Shown here: one piece after another, positions 53,659 through 63,175 of the stretch
Position numbering within the stretch: position 1 is the first letter of the stretch
How the letters are laid out: every line of letters starts with the position of its first letter
From: Rhizobium sp. AAP43
Lineage (GTDB): Bacteria; Pseudomonadota; Alphaproteobacteria; Rhizobiales; Rhizobiaceae
DNA length: 64,000 bases
Assembly: GCF_001296045.1 (NCBI RefSeq)
Contig: NZ_LJHS01000018.1
Coordinates: 124,001 to 188,000, forward strand
Direction of reading: 5' to 3'
The notes under the pieces: generated by a model
Databases searched by the model: none
What the model was told of the DNA's origin: nothing
The model's input: only the letters and a program-made list of their open reading frames with translations
Program-made: the position numbers and the translations under genes

Positions 53659-55059
53659 ATGTTTCTTTCGGTTTTCGACGTGTTCAAGATCGGCGTCGGC
53701 CCCTCGAGCTCCCACACGATGGGACCGATGACGGCGGCCAACCGGTTTCTTGATCTCATTCTCTCCGACCAGTGGCCGCGCCCGGCTGGCGCGCAGGTTG
53801 CCGCGTTGAAGGCAAGCCTGCATGGTTCACTCGCCTATACCGGGATTGGCCATGGCACAGGCAATGCCGTCATCATCGGCCTGATGGGCGAGGCGCCCGA
53901 CACCATCGACCCCGACCGCATGGAAGGCATCATTGCAGACGTCGAGCGGACGGGTCGCGTCACGCCGCCCGGTCATCCGGCCTATCTTTTCCAGCCGAAG
54001 GACGATCTGGTCTACGACAAGAAAACCCCGCTTTCCGGCCATGCCAACGGCATGCGGCTCTCGGCTCTGGACAAGGATGGCCGCGTCCTGCTCACCCAGA
54101 TCTACTATTCGATCGGCGGCGGTTTCGTCGTCACCGATACAGAGCTCCTTGCCATGCAGAAGCAGAAGAAGCAGGCGAGCACCCACAAGGTGCCTTACCC
54201 CTTCGCATCCGCAAAAGAGATGCTCGCAATGGCAGCGTCCTCGGGGCTGACCATCGCCCAGATGAAGCGGGCGAACGAGGAGGTCGTTCGATCCCGCGAC
54301 GATCTCGATGCCGGCCTCGACCGCATCTGGGATGCGATGCTGAGCTGCATCGACCGGGGCCTGCGCCAGGAGGGACAGCTCCCCGGCGGCCTGAAGGTTC
54401 GTCGCCGCGCCAAGTCGATCTATGACCAGCTGCAGGAAGAATGGCGCTCCAACCGCCTCAATCCCGTGCTCGCCAACGACTGGCTTTCGGTCTATGCCAT
54501 GGCGGTCAACGAGGAAAATGCGGCCGGTGGTCGCGTCGTCACGTCGCCGACCAACGGGGCTGCCGGTGTCGTACCCGCAACCGTCCGTTACTATCTGCAT
54601 TTCCATCCGGATGCCGACCAGGAAGGCATTCGCGACTACCTGCTGACGGCCGCCGCCATCGGCGGCATCATCAAGCACAATGCCTCGATTTCGGGTGCCG
54701 AAGTCGGCTGTCAGGGCGAGGTTGGCTCTGCTTCTGCGATGGCCGCTGCCGGACTTGCCGCCGTCATGGGGGGCACGCCGGAGCAGATCGAGAACGCCGC
54801 GGAAATCGCGCTCGAGCATCATCTCGGCATGACCTGCGATCCCGTCGCCGGTCTTGTGCAGGTTCCCTGCATCGAGCGCAACGCGCTCGGCGCCGTCAAG
54901 GCCGTCACCGCCGCTTCGCTGGCGCTGAAGGGGGACGGCCAGCATTTCGTGCCGCTCGACGCCGCGATTGAAACCATGCGCCAGACCGGCAACGACATGA
55001 ACGAGAAATACAAGGAAACCTCGCTCGGCGGCCTGGCCGTCAATGTTGTCGAATGTTGA
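53659..55059 (+). CDS. sdaA: L-serine dehydratase (iron-sulfur type)
   Basis: The 466-residue single-chain enzyme deaminates L-serine to pyruvate and ammonia with a [4Fe-4S] cluster. The N-terminal domain starts [19 protein letters not shown]. The catalytic domain has cluster cysteines in [24 protein letters not shown] and [14 protein letters not shown] lies a few bases before the ATG at 53659. The chain covers both alpha and beta domains, as in proteobacterial SdaA. It stands alone and is followed by a palindromic repeat. Confidence 0.94.
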   Translation: MFLSVFDVFKIGVGPSSSHTMGPMTAANRFLDLILSDQWPRPAGAQVAALKASLHGSLAYTGIGHGTGNAVIIGLMGEAPDTIDPDRMEGIIADVERTGRVTPPGHPAYLFQPKDDLVYDKKTPLSGHANGMRLSALDKDGRVLLTQIYYSIGGGFVVTDTELLAMQKQKKQASTHKVPYPFASAKEMLAMAASSGLTIAQMKRANEEVVRSRDDLDAGLDRIWDAMLSCIDRGLRQEGQLPGGLKVRRRAKSIYDQLQEEWRSNRLNPVLANDWLSVYAMAVNEENAAGGRVVTSPTNGAAGVVPATVRYYLHFHPDADQEGIRDYLLTAAAIGGIIKHNASISGAEVGCQGEVGSASAMAAAGLAAVMGGTPEQIENAAEIALEHHLGMTCDPVAGLVQVPCIERNALGAVKAVTAASLALKGDGQHFVPLDAAIETMRQTGNDMNEKYKETSLGGLAVNVVEC

Positions 55060-55096
55060 TGCGGGCAGGGGAGTAGCCCTGTCCTGAAACGCCTCT

Positions 55097-55130
55097 GTAG
55101 TCATCCTCGGGCTTGTCCCGAGGATCTGCT
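55097..55130. repeat. Palindromic repeat family GTCATCCTCGG, copy C (first hairpin only)
   Basis: GTAGTCATCCTCGGGCTTGT followed by CCCGAGGATCTGCT. It matches the first hairpin of copies A and B, but the second half (GCGGATGCTCGGG) is missing. Confidence 0.7.
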
Positions 55131-55294
55131 CCGCGAGCTCCGCGGATTCGCGATAGTCAGGTTCATGCCGTCGAGCCGCTCCGGCCACATCAGAAAATGA
55201 CCGCCAGGGCGCAATCCATGGAAACTGTTGAGCGCGAGCCGCCTGCGGCATTGCATCCCTTGACCCGGCCGCAGGACCAGCTATCTCGGTGGCC

Positions 55295-55732
55295 ATGGCT
55301 TTGCATCTTCTCAAACTCTGCGTCGGCGCGGATTCGATCGATGACTTGCGCGACTGGGTCGCCGAGCGTTCGCTGATCGCAGTTGCTGCCGGCATGGAGC
55401 CGCAATCCTCGCATGTCACACGCATGGTTCCCAAGCGTACGGAAGAGCTGCTCGATGGTGGTTCGCTCTATTGGATCATCAAGGGGCAGCTCGCCGCCCG
55501 GCAGAAGCTGCTCGACATCAAGACTTTCACCGGTGGCGATGGGATCACCCGCTGTGAATTGATCCTTGGTCCCGAGGTGATTGAAGTTGCTCCGGCTCCG
55601 CGCCGACCCTTTCAGGGCTGGCGTTATCTCGACGCGGCGTCTGCCCCCCGCGACCTCTCCGCCTCCGGGGCCGATATCGAGGATATGCCGGATGACCTGA
55701 AGCGGGAATTGGCGGAACTCGGCCTGCTCTGA
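55295..55732 (+). CDS. DUF1489-family protein
   Basis: The 145-residue cytosolic protein starts MALHLLKLCVGADSIDDLRDW, as other DUF1489 members do, and keeps the GGSLYWIIKG and GWRYL segments. The family is widespread in alphaproteobacteria and has no known function. The start at 55295 is preferred over a GTG two codons earlier. The next gene follows after ~108 bases. Confidence 0.8.
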   Translation: MALHLLKLCVGADSIDDLRDWVAERSLIAVAAGMEPQSSHVTRMVPKRTEELLDGGSLYWIIKGQLAARQKLLDIKTFTGGDGITRCELILGPEVIEVAPAPRRPFQGWRYLDAASAPRDLSASGADIEDMPDDLKRELAELGLL

Positions 55733-55840
55733 AGGCCTCCAGAAAGGAGCGTGCGATTTTCGGCAGGTCGAACGCATGCTATCAGGGCATTGAGTGCGAT
55801 CGAACCGAAACGCCGACAGCGTGGCCTGGAGCCCAAGAGC

Positions 55841-56458
55841 ATGAACACGACCCAAGGCCTCCCCGCAAACACCGGCCGCGCCGAGGAAACGCGTCGCTTG
55901 TTCAAGGGCGTGCGACGGATCGCTCTGGGTCTTCTTTCCCTGGCGCTCGCCTTCGGCGCCTATGTCGGTATCCTGATCCTGTCGGGCAATTTTCATGAGG
56001 TTCTGCCCGGACGCTTCTATCGCTCTGCCCAGCTTTCCGGCGCGCGACTGGGCGAAGAGATCGATCGTTACAACATCAGGACGGTTATCAATCTGAGAGG
56101 TGAGAACCGCGGCAAAAGCTGGTATGACGACGAGGTGGCAGCCACCGCGGCCCATGGCGTCACCCATGTCGATTTTCGCATGTCCGCAAGCCGCGACTTG
56201 ACCCGTGAGCGCACGCAGGAACTCCTGACCATCCTTAAGACCGCCGAGCAACCCATCCTGGTGCATTGCATGTCCGGCGCGGATCGCACCGGCCTGGCCT
56301 CCGTGATCTTCTTGCAACAGGTCGCGGGGATCGATGAGGAAGAGGCCGAGTGGCAGCTCTCCCCGCTCTATGGCCACATCAATCTGCCCTTTCTCGCCGC
56401 CTATGCCATGGATGACAGCTGGGAGGCCCTGGAAAAGGTGCTCGGCCTCGATAGCTGA
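55841..56458 (+). CDS. Membrane-anchored dual-specificity/tyrosine phosphatase-like protein
   Basis: The 205-residue protein has an N-terminal membrane helix (residues ~26-48) and a phosphatase domain. The P-loop is H142-C143-M-S-G-A-D-R149-T in VHCMSGADRTG, with an upstream acidic region (RTVINLRGENRGKSWYDDE) that could supply the general acid. It can hydrolyse phosphotyrosine, phosphoserine or phosphoinositide-type substrates on the periplasmic or cytoplasmic face, depending on topology. The start is uncertain, since the ribosome-binding site is weak and in-frame codons exist upstream. Confidence 0.82.
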   Translation: MNTTQGLPANTGRAEETRRLFKGVRRIALGLLSLALAFGAYVGILILSGNFHEVLPGRFYRSAQLSGARLGEEIDRYNIRTVINLRGENRGKSWYDDEVAATAAHGVTHVDFRMSASRDLTRERTQELLTILKTAEQPILVHCMSGADRTGLASVIFLQQVAGIDEEEAEWQLSPLYGHINLPFLAAYAMDDSWEALEKVLGLDS

Positions 56459-56635
56459 GGCTCTCCGTCCGACACGCCTGCAAACGTGCGTTTAACGAAT
56501 ATCACGCCAAATCTTTCGCAAATGAGGAGACCCCGCGCTCAGCGCATGGCTGCGTTGTGTCGGCATGCAGTTCTCATCAAGTCACCCGGCAGATATGGGG
56601 GGTATTATCCCACCCGTCTGCCACGAAGGCTTCCA

Positions 56636-57361
56636 ATGAAATCAATATTGCCGCTCCTCGCTCTCGCCCTCCTGATTCTGCCGCTGGAGGCCCAGGCGCA
56701 GACCGCGACCCCGATGCCCGCAAAAGTGGAGACGCGCTTGGACGAGGCCTGCGGCGTGCAGGCCCCCCAGTTCATCGAGGCCGTGTGTCAGGATAAGGGC
56801 GTTCCGAATCTTTTCGTGCTGAATCTTCCGGGCATCTGCGCGCAATATGGCAAGACGGACAAAATCCAGGCGGCGGTTGCGGCCTGCACCGGCAGCAATG
56901 TCTATGCCGATCTGTGGAAATACAAATTCGGCCAGACCAATGGTTTCCTGGAGCATTTCAAGTCCTACATCGCCGCGATCCGCGAGCATGAAAGCGAAGG
57001 TGAAAACGGATCTGCGCTGACCGCGCCAGCGGAGGCCTTCCGCATGTCGGTCCTCGCCTGTGGTCTTGATGCGAAATGCCATCGCGAGCTTTACGATGCG
57101 CTCGGACCGGGCATGAAGGCTGCCTTCGCCAGAACCCCCTATTTCTGCGATTACGGCACTGAAACCAGCTTCAACGACGCGGGGTACCGGGATCAGTTCT
57201 TCGATATCGCCCAGCCCGGCGGCATCGCGCAGCCCATGTGCCGTGCCTATTACTGCCAGAACCGCAGCTGCGACACGCCTGCCGCCGACGCCGGTCCGTT
57301 CATCCTGTCGGAAATCTTCGTGCGGCAGTACGACATGATCTACAAGGCAATCAAACCCTGA
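56636..57361 (+). CDS. Secreted cysteine-rich protein of unknown function
   Basis: The 241-residue protein has a clear signal peptide (KSILPLLALALLILPLEAQAQ, cleavage near residue 22) and ten cysteines in the mature part. The even number suggests disulfides formed in the periplasm. Segments such as LACGLDAKCHREL and CRAYYCQNRSC are Cys-dense. I do not recognise the family. It lies downstream of the phosphatase gene, 177 bases away, and is followed by a hairpin at 57423. Confidence 0.72.
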   Translation: MKSILPLLALALLILPLEAQAQTATPMPAKVETRLDEACGVQAPQFIEAVCQDKGVPNLFVLNLPGICAQYGKTDKIQAAVAACTGSNVYADLWKYKFGQTNGFLEHFKSYIAAIREHESEGENGSALTAPAEAFRMSVLACGLDAKCHRELYDALGPGMKAAFARTPYFCDYGTETSFNDAGYRDQFFDIAQPGGIAQPMCRAYYCQNRSCDTPAADAGPFILSEIFVRQYDMIYKAIKP

Positions 57362-57422
57362 TCTCTGCGTTACCGCAGCGCCGCTGGCCCTGTTGCCGAC
57401 GGAACCCTTGGTTTACAATAGT

Positions 57423-57451
57423 GCCGCCGCGTCCGCTACCGGACCGGCGGC
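57423..57451 (+). terminator. Possible terminator after the Cys-rich gene
   Basis: GCCGCCG-C-GTCC paired with GGAC-CGGCGGC with one bulged C and a six-base loop. GGTTTT follows after six bases. The rest of the ~300-base gap to 57660 shows nothing else. Confidence 0.45.
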
Positions 57452-57659
57452 GCGATGGTTTTAGAGCATCAGAAAAGTGACGGCGTGAGCGGCAAGACAC
57501 TCTATGGCAACGCGAAGTTATTTGCCGTCCGATCAGCGTGGTCTCATTGAGCTCCAGCGCATAGGGAAGGGCCAGAAGTGGCTGGCTCTTGCCTTTCAGA
57601 TAGATCGGTTGAGCGTCCATCCGCGCCGGGGCGACCGGCGCGTGCCATGGTCGTAACCG

Positions 57660-58268
57660 TCAGTCGCTGGTTTGCACCAACATGTCCGCGATGGTCGCCA
57701 CGCGGCAGACGGCCTTTAAAGCTGCGATGGCCGTTTCGTGCACGTCTGCCGAAAAGGCAGCGCAGCCGTCCGACAAGACGGTCACGTCGAAATCGCGCAC
57801 ATGCGCATCCCGCACCGTGGAGGCGACACCGCCGTTGGTCACGATGCCGCAAACGATGAGTTTGCGAATGTCACATTTGCGCAGTATCCATTCCAGCCGG
57901 GTCATGTAGAAGGCGGAATAGGCGACTTTCTCGATGCTGATATCGGCCGGCGCCAGGCGATCGACGAGGCGGTGCCCCCAGGAGCCGGGAACGAAATCGC
58001 CTTTTGCCAGGAAGGGCCGGAGCGTCTTCAGATGCGGCGAGATCAGCGGCTCGCCGCCCTTCAGCGGCACCAGCGTGAACTGGGTCGAGATGATCCAGCT
58101 GCCTGCAGCCCGCATCTGGTCTGCAAGCGGCGCCAGCCGCTCGGGCAGGGCCGCGATCTCCGCCGCGGTCTGACCCGCCCGCCCGTAAGCGCCGTTGGGA
58201 TGGAGGAAGTCGTTCTGCAGGTCGACGATCAGAAGGCCGGTCTGTGCGGCGGATACGGTCTCGTGCAT
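57660..58268 (-). CDS. Isochorismatase-superfamily protein with Gly at the nucleophile site
   Basis: The 202-residue cysteine-hydrolase-fold protein keeps Asp16 (LLIVDLQNDF) and Lys114 (IEKVAYSAF). The nucleophile Cys of amidases in this superfamily is replaced: the loop reads CGIVTNGGVASTVRDA, with Gly147 where the TNxC Cys should be. Isochorismatases themselves have a Gly at this place and hydrolyse a vinyl ether, so it is unlikely to be a simple N-carbamoyl amidase. It is the last gene of the hyu operon and its ATG overlaps the hyuA stop (TGATG). Confidence 0.83.
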   Translation of the reverse strand: MHETVSAAQTGLLIVDLQNDFLHPNGAYGRAGQTAAEIAALPERLAPLADQMRAAGSWIISTQFTLVPLKGGEPLISPHLKTLRPFLAKGDFVPGSWGHRLVDRLAPADISIEKVAYSAFYMTRLEWILRKCDIRKLIVCGIVTNGGVASTVRDAHVRDFDVTVLSDGCAAFSADVHETAIAALKAVCRVATIADMLVQTSD

Positions 58269-60340
58269 CAGCGCCTCTCGATGATCACGTTGCCAAAGTC
58301 ATCGACCCGTGCCTTCAGGTCCGGATCGACGAGGACCGTGGCGTCAGGCTGTTCCAGAATAGCCGGCCCCTCGATCTCAGCCCCAACAGGCAGTTCGAGC
58401 CGCGCATAGATGGCTGTGTCGTGCCAGGCGCCATTGAACCAGACCGGACGGCTGCCTCGGGTAGCTTTTTCCACCGAGCATTCGGCATCGGGGGCGAGCG
58501 CCTTCAGGCTGAAATGCGGGCGACGGCCGATCGCGGCGGTCCGCAGGTTGACGATCTTGGCCTTCAAGCCCGGCAGCAGGCGGCTGAAGGAGGCACGGTA
58601 GGCGGCATCGAAGGCCTCCTGCACGATCTGTCGGGTCACGCCTGAGGTACCATTCGAAACCGTTACCGACAGTGGCACCGAGACCGTATGGGTCTGCCCG
58701 ACATAATGCATGTCGAGTTCGAACAGGATGTCGACGCGATCCATTTGCAGGCCGGCCTCTTCGACGACGCGGCCCGCGGCCTCGGCTTCCGCCACCATGC
58801 GGGCATCGAGCACGGCCTCATCCAGTTGGTCGACCGTCAGGTTTACCGTCTGTACCTGATCATGGCGGATATCGGCAATGACGCAGCCGAGCGCCGAGGT
58901 GACGCCCGGATACCGCGGCACGAGAGCGGCCTGCAGGCCGACATCCTTGATGAGCGCTCCGGCATGCAGCGCACCGCCGCCGCCGAAGGGAACGGCGACG
59001 AATTTTGCCGGATCGTGTCCGCGTTCGATGGAGACGAGACGGATGGCGCCAGCCATGCGGCCATCCGCCACGCGAACGATCGCTTCCGCCGCTTCCATGA
59101 CGCCGAGGCCACAGGGCCCCGCGACATGCTCAGAGATGGCAGTCTTGGCCGCCTCGACGTCGAGCCTCGACAGCTTGCCACCGATCGGACGCTCTGCATT
59201 GATGCGGCCGAGTACGATATTGGCGTCCGTTAGGGTCGGGCGGGTGTTGCCCTGGCCGTAGGCGACGGGACCAGGCCGCGAGCCCGCGCTTTCCGGCCCG
59301 ACCTGCAGCAGGCCGCCGGCATCGACATGGGCGATCGATCCGCCGCCGGCGCCGATCGTGGTGATCTCGATCATCGGCGTGCGCACGACGAGACCAAAAT
59401 CGATCGTCGTTTGGGAGGCGAGCGAGGTCTGCCCATCGACAACTATCGATACGTCGAAGGAGGTGCCGCCGAGATCGCCGGTGATGATGTTGGGATAGCC
59501 TGCCGCCTTGGAGATCGCGGCGGCCGCAATCACACCAGCAGCGGGGCCGGACAGCGCTGTGCGGACCGGCAGCCGGCTTGCGGTTTCCGTCGACATGACG
59601 CCGCCATTCGACTGGACGATATGGAAGGGGCCGGAAAAGGCCTCACCTTTCAGCGCATCGCGCAGCTTGCCGAGATAGCCGCCGACAACAGGCTGGAGAT
59701 AGGCGTTCAGCGCCGTGGTCGAGGTTCGCTCGAACTCGCGGATTTCCGGCAGGATCTGGGCGGACGAGGCAAGATTGCCGTTCGGCCAGACGGTGCGCGC
59801 CGCCTCCAGCGCCGCCAACTCGTTGTCAGGGTTGGCATAGGCATTGAGGAAGCAGATGGCGAGGGCTTCGGCGCCGGCGGCGAGCGCCTTCAAGGCGGCA
59901 GCGCGAACTTCGTCGGGATCGAGCGCCTCGCGCACGGTTCCATCCGCCAGCACGCGCTCGTTCACCTCGAAACGCATGTCGCGTTCGATGACGGGCGTGA
60001 AGTCGCCCCACAGGCCCCAGGTATTCAAGCGGTCGCGGCGGCGCATTTCCAGGACGTCGCGAAACCCCTTGGTGGTGATCAGCGCGGTCCGCGCGCCCTT
60101 GCGCTCCAGAAGCGCGTTGGTGCCGACGGTGGTGCCATGAACAATGGAGCCGAGATCGGCAATGGCGCCGAAGGATTTCAACCCCTCGATGAAGCCGACG
60201 GCCTCGTCGCCACGATTGGAGGATACCTTGGCGGTGCGGAATTTCCCGGTTGCTTCTTCGTAGTAGAAGAGATCGGTGAAGGTGCCGCCGACATCCACGC
60301 CGACGACCGCGCCCTTGAGGCTCTTGATATGGCTGTTCAT
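58268..60340 (-). CDS. hyuA: Hydantoinase/oxoprolinase subunit A (HyuA family)
   Basis: The 690-residue protein starts with the ATP-binding motif VVGVDVGGTFTDLFYYEE, then HGTTVGTNALLERKGARTALITTKGFRDVLEMRRRDR and a second phosphate motif GDLGGTSFDVSIV in an ASKHA-type fold. HyuA with HyuB uses ATP to open a cyclic amide such as hydantoin or 5-oxoproline, or to carboxylate ketones in the acetone-carboxylase branch. The substrate is not determined by the sequence. It overlaps hyuB by four bases, so the subunits are made together. Confidence 0.88.
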   Translation of the reverse strand: MNSHIKSLKGAVVGVDVGGTFTDLFYYEEATGKFRTAKVSSNRGDEAVGFIEGLKSFGAIADLGSIVHGTTVGTNALLERKGARTALITTKGFRDVLEMRRRDRLNTWGLWGDFTPVIERDMRFEVNERVLADGTVREALDPDEVRAAALKALAAGAEALAICFLNAYANPDNELAALEAARTVWPNGNLASSAQILPEIREFERTSTTALNAYLQPVVGGYLGKLRDALKGEAFSGPFHIVQSNGGVMSTETASRLPVRTALSGPAAGVIAAAAISKAAGYPNIITGDLGGTSFDVSIVVDGQTSLASQTTIDFGLVVRTPMIEITTIGAGGGSIAHVDAGGLLQVGPESAGSRPGPVAYGQGNTRPTLTDANIVLGRINAERPIGGKLSRLDVEAAKTAISEHVAGPCGLGVMEAAEAIVRVADGRMAGAIRLVSIERGHDPAKFVAVPFGGGGALHAGALIKDVGLQAALVPRYPGVTSALGCVIADIRHDQVQTVNLTVDQLDEAVLDARMVAEAEAAGRVVEEAGLQMDRVDILFELDMHYVGQTHTVSVPLSVTVSNGTSGVTRQIVQEAFDAAYRASFSRLLPGLKAKIVNLRTAAIGRRPHFSLKALAPDAECSVEKATRGSRPVWFNGAWHDTAIYARLELPVGAEIEGPAILEQPDATVLVDPDLKARVDDFGNVIIERR

Positions 60341-62073
60341 GCGGCTTTTCCTTCACGCAGTCTGTTGGTCGCCTTGGCATCGACCTCACCGTCCTTGGTC
60401 ACCTCAACGCCATAAAGCGTGCGGGCGTTCTCCCGGCTGACGAAGCCGAGGCGGACATCGCGTGCGACGCGTTCTGGCGGACGTGTCCACGGGTTGCCGT
60501 AACCACCGCCGCCGGGCGATTCAATGCGCACCTTCTGCCCCGCACGAACGCGCACGTCCGTGACCTTGGAGGCAAGCGGCGGCGTGCGCACGCCTTCGTC
60601 GCTCTCCCAGGTGAAGCGGTTGAGCCCGCCTTCCAGGCCGCCGGCGACGCCCGGCGGGGCATAGACACCGCGTTCGCCGAGCAGGAACACATCGGCGTCG
60701 GTCAGCGTCTCGACTTCGTAGACGGAGCCGACACCGCCGCGATGGTAACCGGCCCCGGCCGAGTCCGGTCGCAGCGCCCACTGGGTGAAGACGACGGGAT
60801 AGGAGGCCTCCAGGATTTCGGCTGGCGGAATGGTCGCCATGGAAATCGGGTTATTGGCGTGGTTGAGACCGTCGCTTTCCGGATTTCCGCCCAGTCCGCC
60901 GCCGAAGAAGGAGAACATCACATAGCGGGAGCCATCGCCGCGATAACCCGCGATCGACAGCGCATTGATCGTGCCGAAGGGGGCGGCCGTTGCCCGGGCC
61001 GGATCGGCCTTGGCGAGCGCTCCGAACACGACGCCGATGACACGCAGGATGGTTTCGGTGTAACCGCCGACCGGCTTTGGCGGCTTCACGCCGAGCAGGG
61101 TGGTCTCGGGGATCACGAAGGTGATCGGGCGCAGGCATCCGGCATTGGCGGGCACCGCGGTGAAGACGTGCTTCAGCGCCACGTAGCAGCAGGCGGCGGC
61201 CGTCGAATAGGCGATGTTGAGCGGCCCGGCACAAGGCGCCGAGGAGCGGGAGAAATCCAGCACCATCTCGTCACCTTTGATGGTGAGGTCGAGCGCGATG
61301 GTTAGCCGCTCCGGCGTGATGCCGTCATTGTCGAGATAGTCCTCGAAGCTGTAGGTGCCATCCGGCAGCGCGCGGATGGCGTCGCGCATCATGGCATCGG
61401 CCCGGTCGGAGAAGACGTCGAACGCCTGGGCGACGGTGTTGTCGCCATAGGCATCGAGCAGCTCCGACAGCCTTCGTTCGCCGAGGTCGAGCGCGTTCAA
61501 CTGGCCGTTCAGGTCGCCGTAGTTGGAGGTCGGCACGCGGGAGTTGGCCGCCAGGATGTCGAGGAGGTCGCGGTTCATCACGCCCCTCGACACCAGCTTG
61601 ACCGGCGGGATGCGCACCCCTTCCTGGAAGCTTTCGGTCGCCTTGGCGTTAAACCCGCCCGGCACATTGCCGCCGATATCCAGCCAGTGGCCGACGGAGG
61701 CGATCCAGCAATAGAGGGTTCCACCGCGAAAAACCGGGCGCACCAGACGGAAATCGTTGAGATGGGTTCCACCGGCATAGGGGTCGTTGAAGAGATAGGT
61801 ATCGCCGGGGTTGAGATCACCGTCGACGGCCACCTTGTCGATCACGGCCTTGACGGCAAAGGCCATGGCGCCGACGAAGATCGGCAGACCACGCGTGCCC
61901 TGCACCAAGGTGGCGCCGGTCTCCGCGTGATAGAGGCCATGGCAGGCATCGCGTGCTTCGGCAATGATCGGATTGAAGGCCGAACGGTAGAGCGTCGCGT
62001 CCATCTCGTCGGCGATCTGCTCCAGACGACCGTTCAGAATGGCGAGCGTGACCGGATCAAGAGCACTTTTCAT
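60337..62073 (-). CDS. hyuB: Hydantoinase/oxoprolinase subunit B (HyuB family)
   Basis: The 578-residue subunit begins with DPVTLAILNGRLEQIADEMDATLYRSAFNPI and carries the HyuB hallmarks YHAETGATLVQGTRGLP, DPYAGGTHLNDFR, and GGGGYGNPWTRPPERVARDV near the end. It forms a complex with HyuA. The gene lies between the ICL-like lyase and hyuA, overlapping each by four bases. The full length and unbroken frame support a working enzyme. Confidence 0.88.
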   Translation of the reverse strand: MKSALDPVTLAILNGRLEQIADEMDATLYRSAFNPIIAEARDACHGLYHAETGATLVQGTRGLPIFVGAMAFAVKAVIDKVAVDGDLNPGDTYLFNDPYAGGTHLNDFRLVRPVFRGGTLYCWIASVGHWLDIGGNVPGGFNAKATESFQEGVRIPPVKLVSRGVMNRDLLDILAANSRVPTSNYGDLNGQLNALDLGERRLSELLDAYGDNTVAQAFDVFSDRADAMMRDAIRALPDGTYSFEDYLDNDGITPERLTIALDLTIKGDEMVLDFSRSSAPCAGPLNIAYSTAAACCYVALKHVFTAVPANAGCLRPITFVIPETTLLGVKPPKPVGGYTETILRVIGVVFGALAKADPARATAAPFGTINALSIAGYRGDGSRYVMFSFFGGGLGGNPESDGLNHANNPISMATIPPAEILEASYPVVFTQWALRPDSAGAGYHRGGVGSVYEVETLTDADVFLLGERGVYAPPGVAGGLEGGLNRFTWESDEGVRTPPLASKVTDVRVRAGQKVRIESPGGGGYGNPWTRPPERVARDVRLGFVSRENARTLYGVEVTKDGEVDAKATNRLREGKAA

Positions 62074-62987
62074 GCGGCGTCGTCCTTCGAATTGTCATCA
62101 GCGGATGAAGAGTGGTCAGCGGTATCGGACTGCTCATAGCGACGGCCGAGGTCGAGCATTTGCGGCGTGCCGATGAGATCGTTCAGCCTGTCGAAATCGA
62201 ACATGCGGTTGGAGAAGGGCGTGTTGGTCCCATGCTCTTTCAGCGAGGCGTAGTAGTCCTGAGCGGTGCGCGCGAGTGCCCGCACGATGCCGCCTGGGAA
62301 GATCACGATGCTGTAGCCCATCTCGCCAAGTTCGGCGGCGGAGAACATCGGTGTATTGCCGCCCTCCACCATGTTGGCCAGTAGCGGTCGGCGACCGGCA
62401 AGGGCGGAGCTTACTGCTGTCAACTGTTCGGCGGAACGGGGCGCCTCGACGAAGAGAATGTCCGCGCCGGCTTCGGCGTAAAGGGCTGCGCGGTCGATTG
62501 CCGCTTCCAGCCCCTCGATGGCGACGGCGTCGGTCCGGGCGATGATCAGCGTATCTTCGGAGGCGCGGGCATCGACGGCCGCCTTGACCTTGCCGGCCAT
62601 TTCCTGGGCCGAGACGATGCGCTTGTCCTGCAGGTGGCCGCAACGCTTCGGCAGAGTCTGGTCTTCCAGCTGGATGGCGCTGGCGCCGGCCCGTTCGAAG
62701 GCTTTCACGGTCCGCTGCACGTTGAGCGCATTGCCGTAGCCGTTGTCAGCATCGACGATCAGCGGTGTTTCCACCCGCTGGCGGACCAGGTTGATCACAT
62801 CTGCAACCTCCGTCATGGAGACGAGACCGATGTCGGGTCGACCAAGCCGGGTATAGGCGATAGCGGCGCCGGAGAGATACAGCGCGGAGAAGCCGGCATC
62901 CGTGGCGATCGACGCGGTCAAGGCGTCGAAGACGCCGGGCGCGACGATCGTTCTGCCGTCGGCAATGTGGTTTTTGAGGCTTGTCAT
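62070..62987 (-). CDS. Isocitrate lyase/PEP mutase superfamily enzyme
   Basis: The 305-residue TIM-barrel enzyme has GVFDALTASIATDAGFSALYLSG at the N-terminus and metal-binding Asp residues in VDADNGYGNALNV. The Glu is in AIQLEDQTLPKRCGH, whose Lys-Arg-Cys-Gly-His is the catalytic loop of the superfamily. It cleaves or forms a C-C bond next to a carboxylate (2-methylisocitrate or oxaloacetate-type substrates). The start is fixed at 62987 (MTSLKNHIADG); upstream residues are not family-like. It overlaps hyuB by four bases and leads the catabolic part of the operon. Confidence 0.86.
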   Translation of the reverse strand: MTSLKNHIADGRTIVAPGVFDALTASIATDAGFSALYLSGAAIAYTRLGRPDIGLVSMTEVADVINLVRQRVETPLIVDADNGYGNALNVQRTVKAFERAGASAIQLEDQTLPKRCGHLQDKRIVSAQEMAGKVKAAVDARASEDTLIIARTDAVAIEGLEAAIDRAALYAEAGADILFVEAPRSAEQLTAVSSALAGRRPLLANMVEGGNTPMFSAAELGEMGYSIVIFPGGIVRALARTAQDYYASLKEHGTNTPFSNRMFDFDRLNDLIGTPQMLDLGRRYEQSDTADHSSSADDNSKDDAA

Positions 62988-63175
62988 GTCTTGTCCTTCA
63001 TCGCGGGAGCGCCCGTTGAGCGGGTACGATCCGGCGTATTGGCCGCAGCCGCGGTGGCCGCGACGGCATTCGATGGGGCATCCGACACCCACTTGCTGAC
63101 GCGCCAAGCGCTCGCCGAGCATTGAGGGGGATTGAGAGGTGAGAGAGGAGTTTGCGTCATCGCCGATCTTCCCCC

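Noticed and set aside
53827..55434. 535-codon minus-strand ORF
   Set aside because: Opposite-strand shadow of sdaA.
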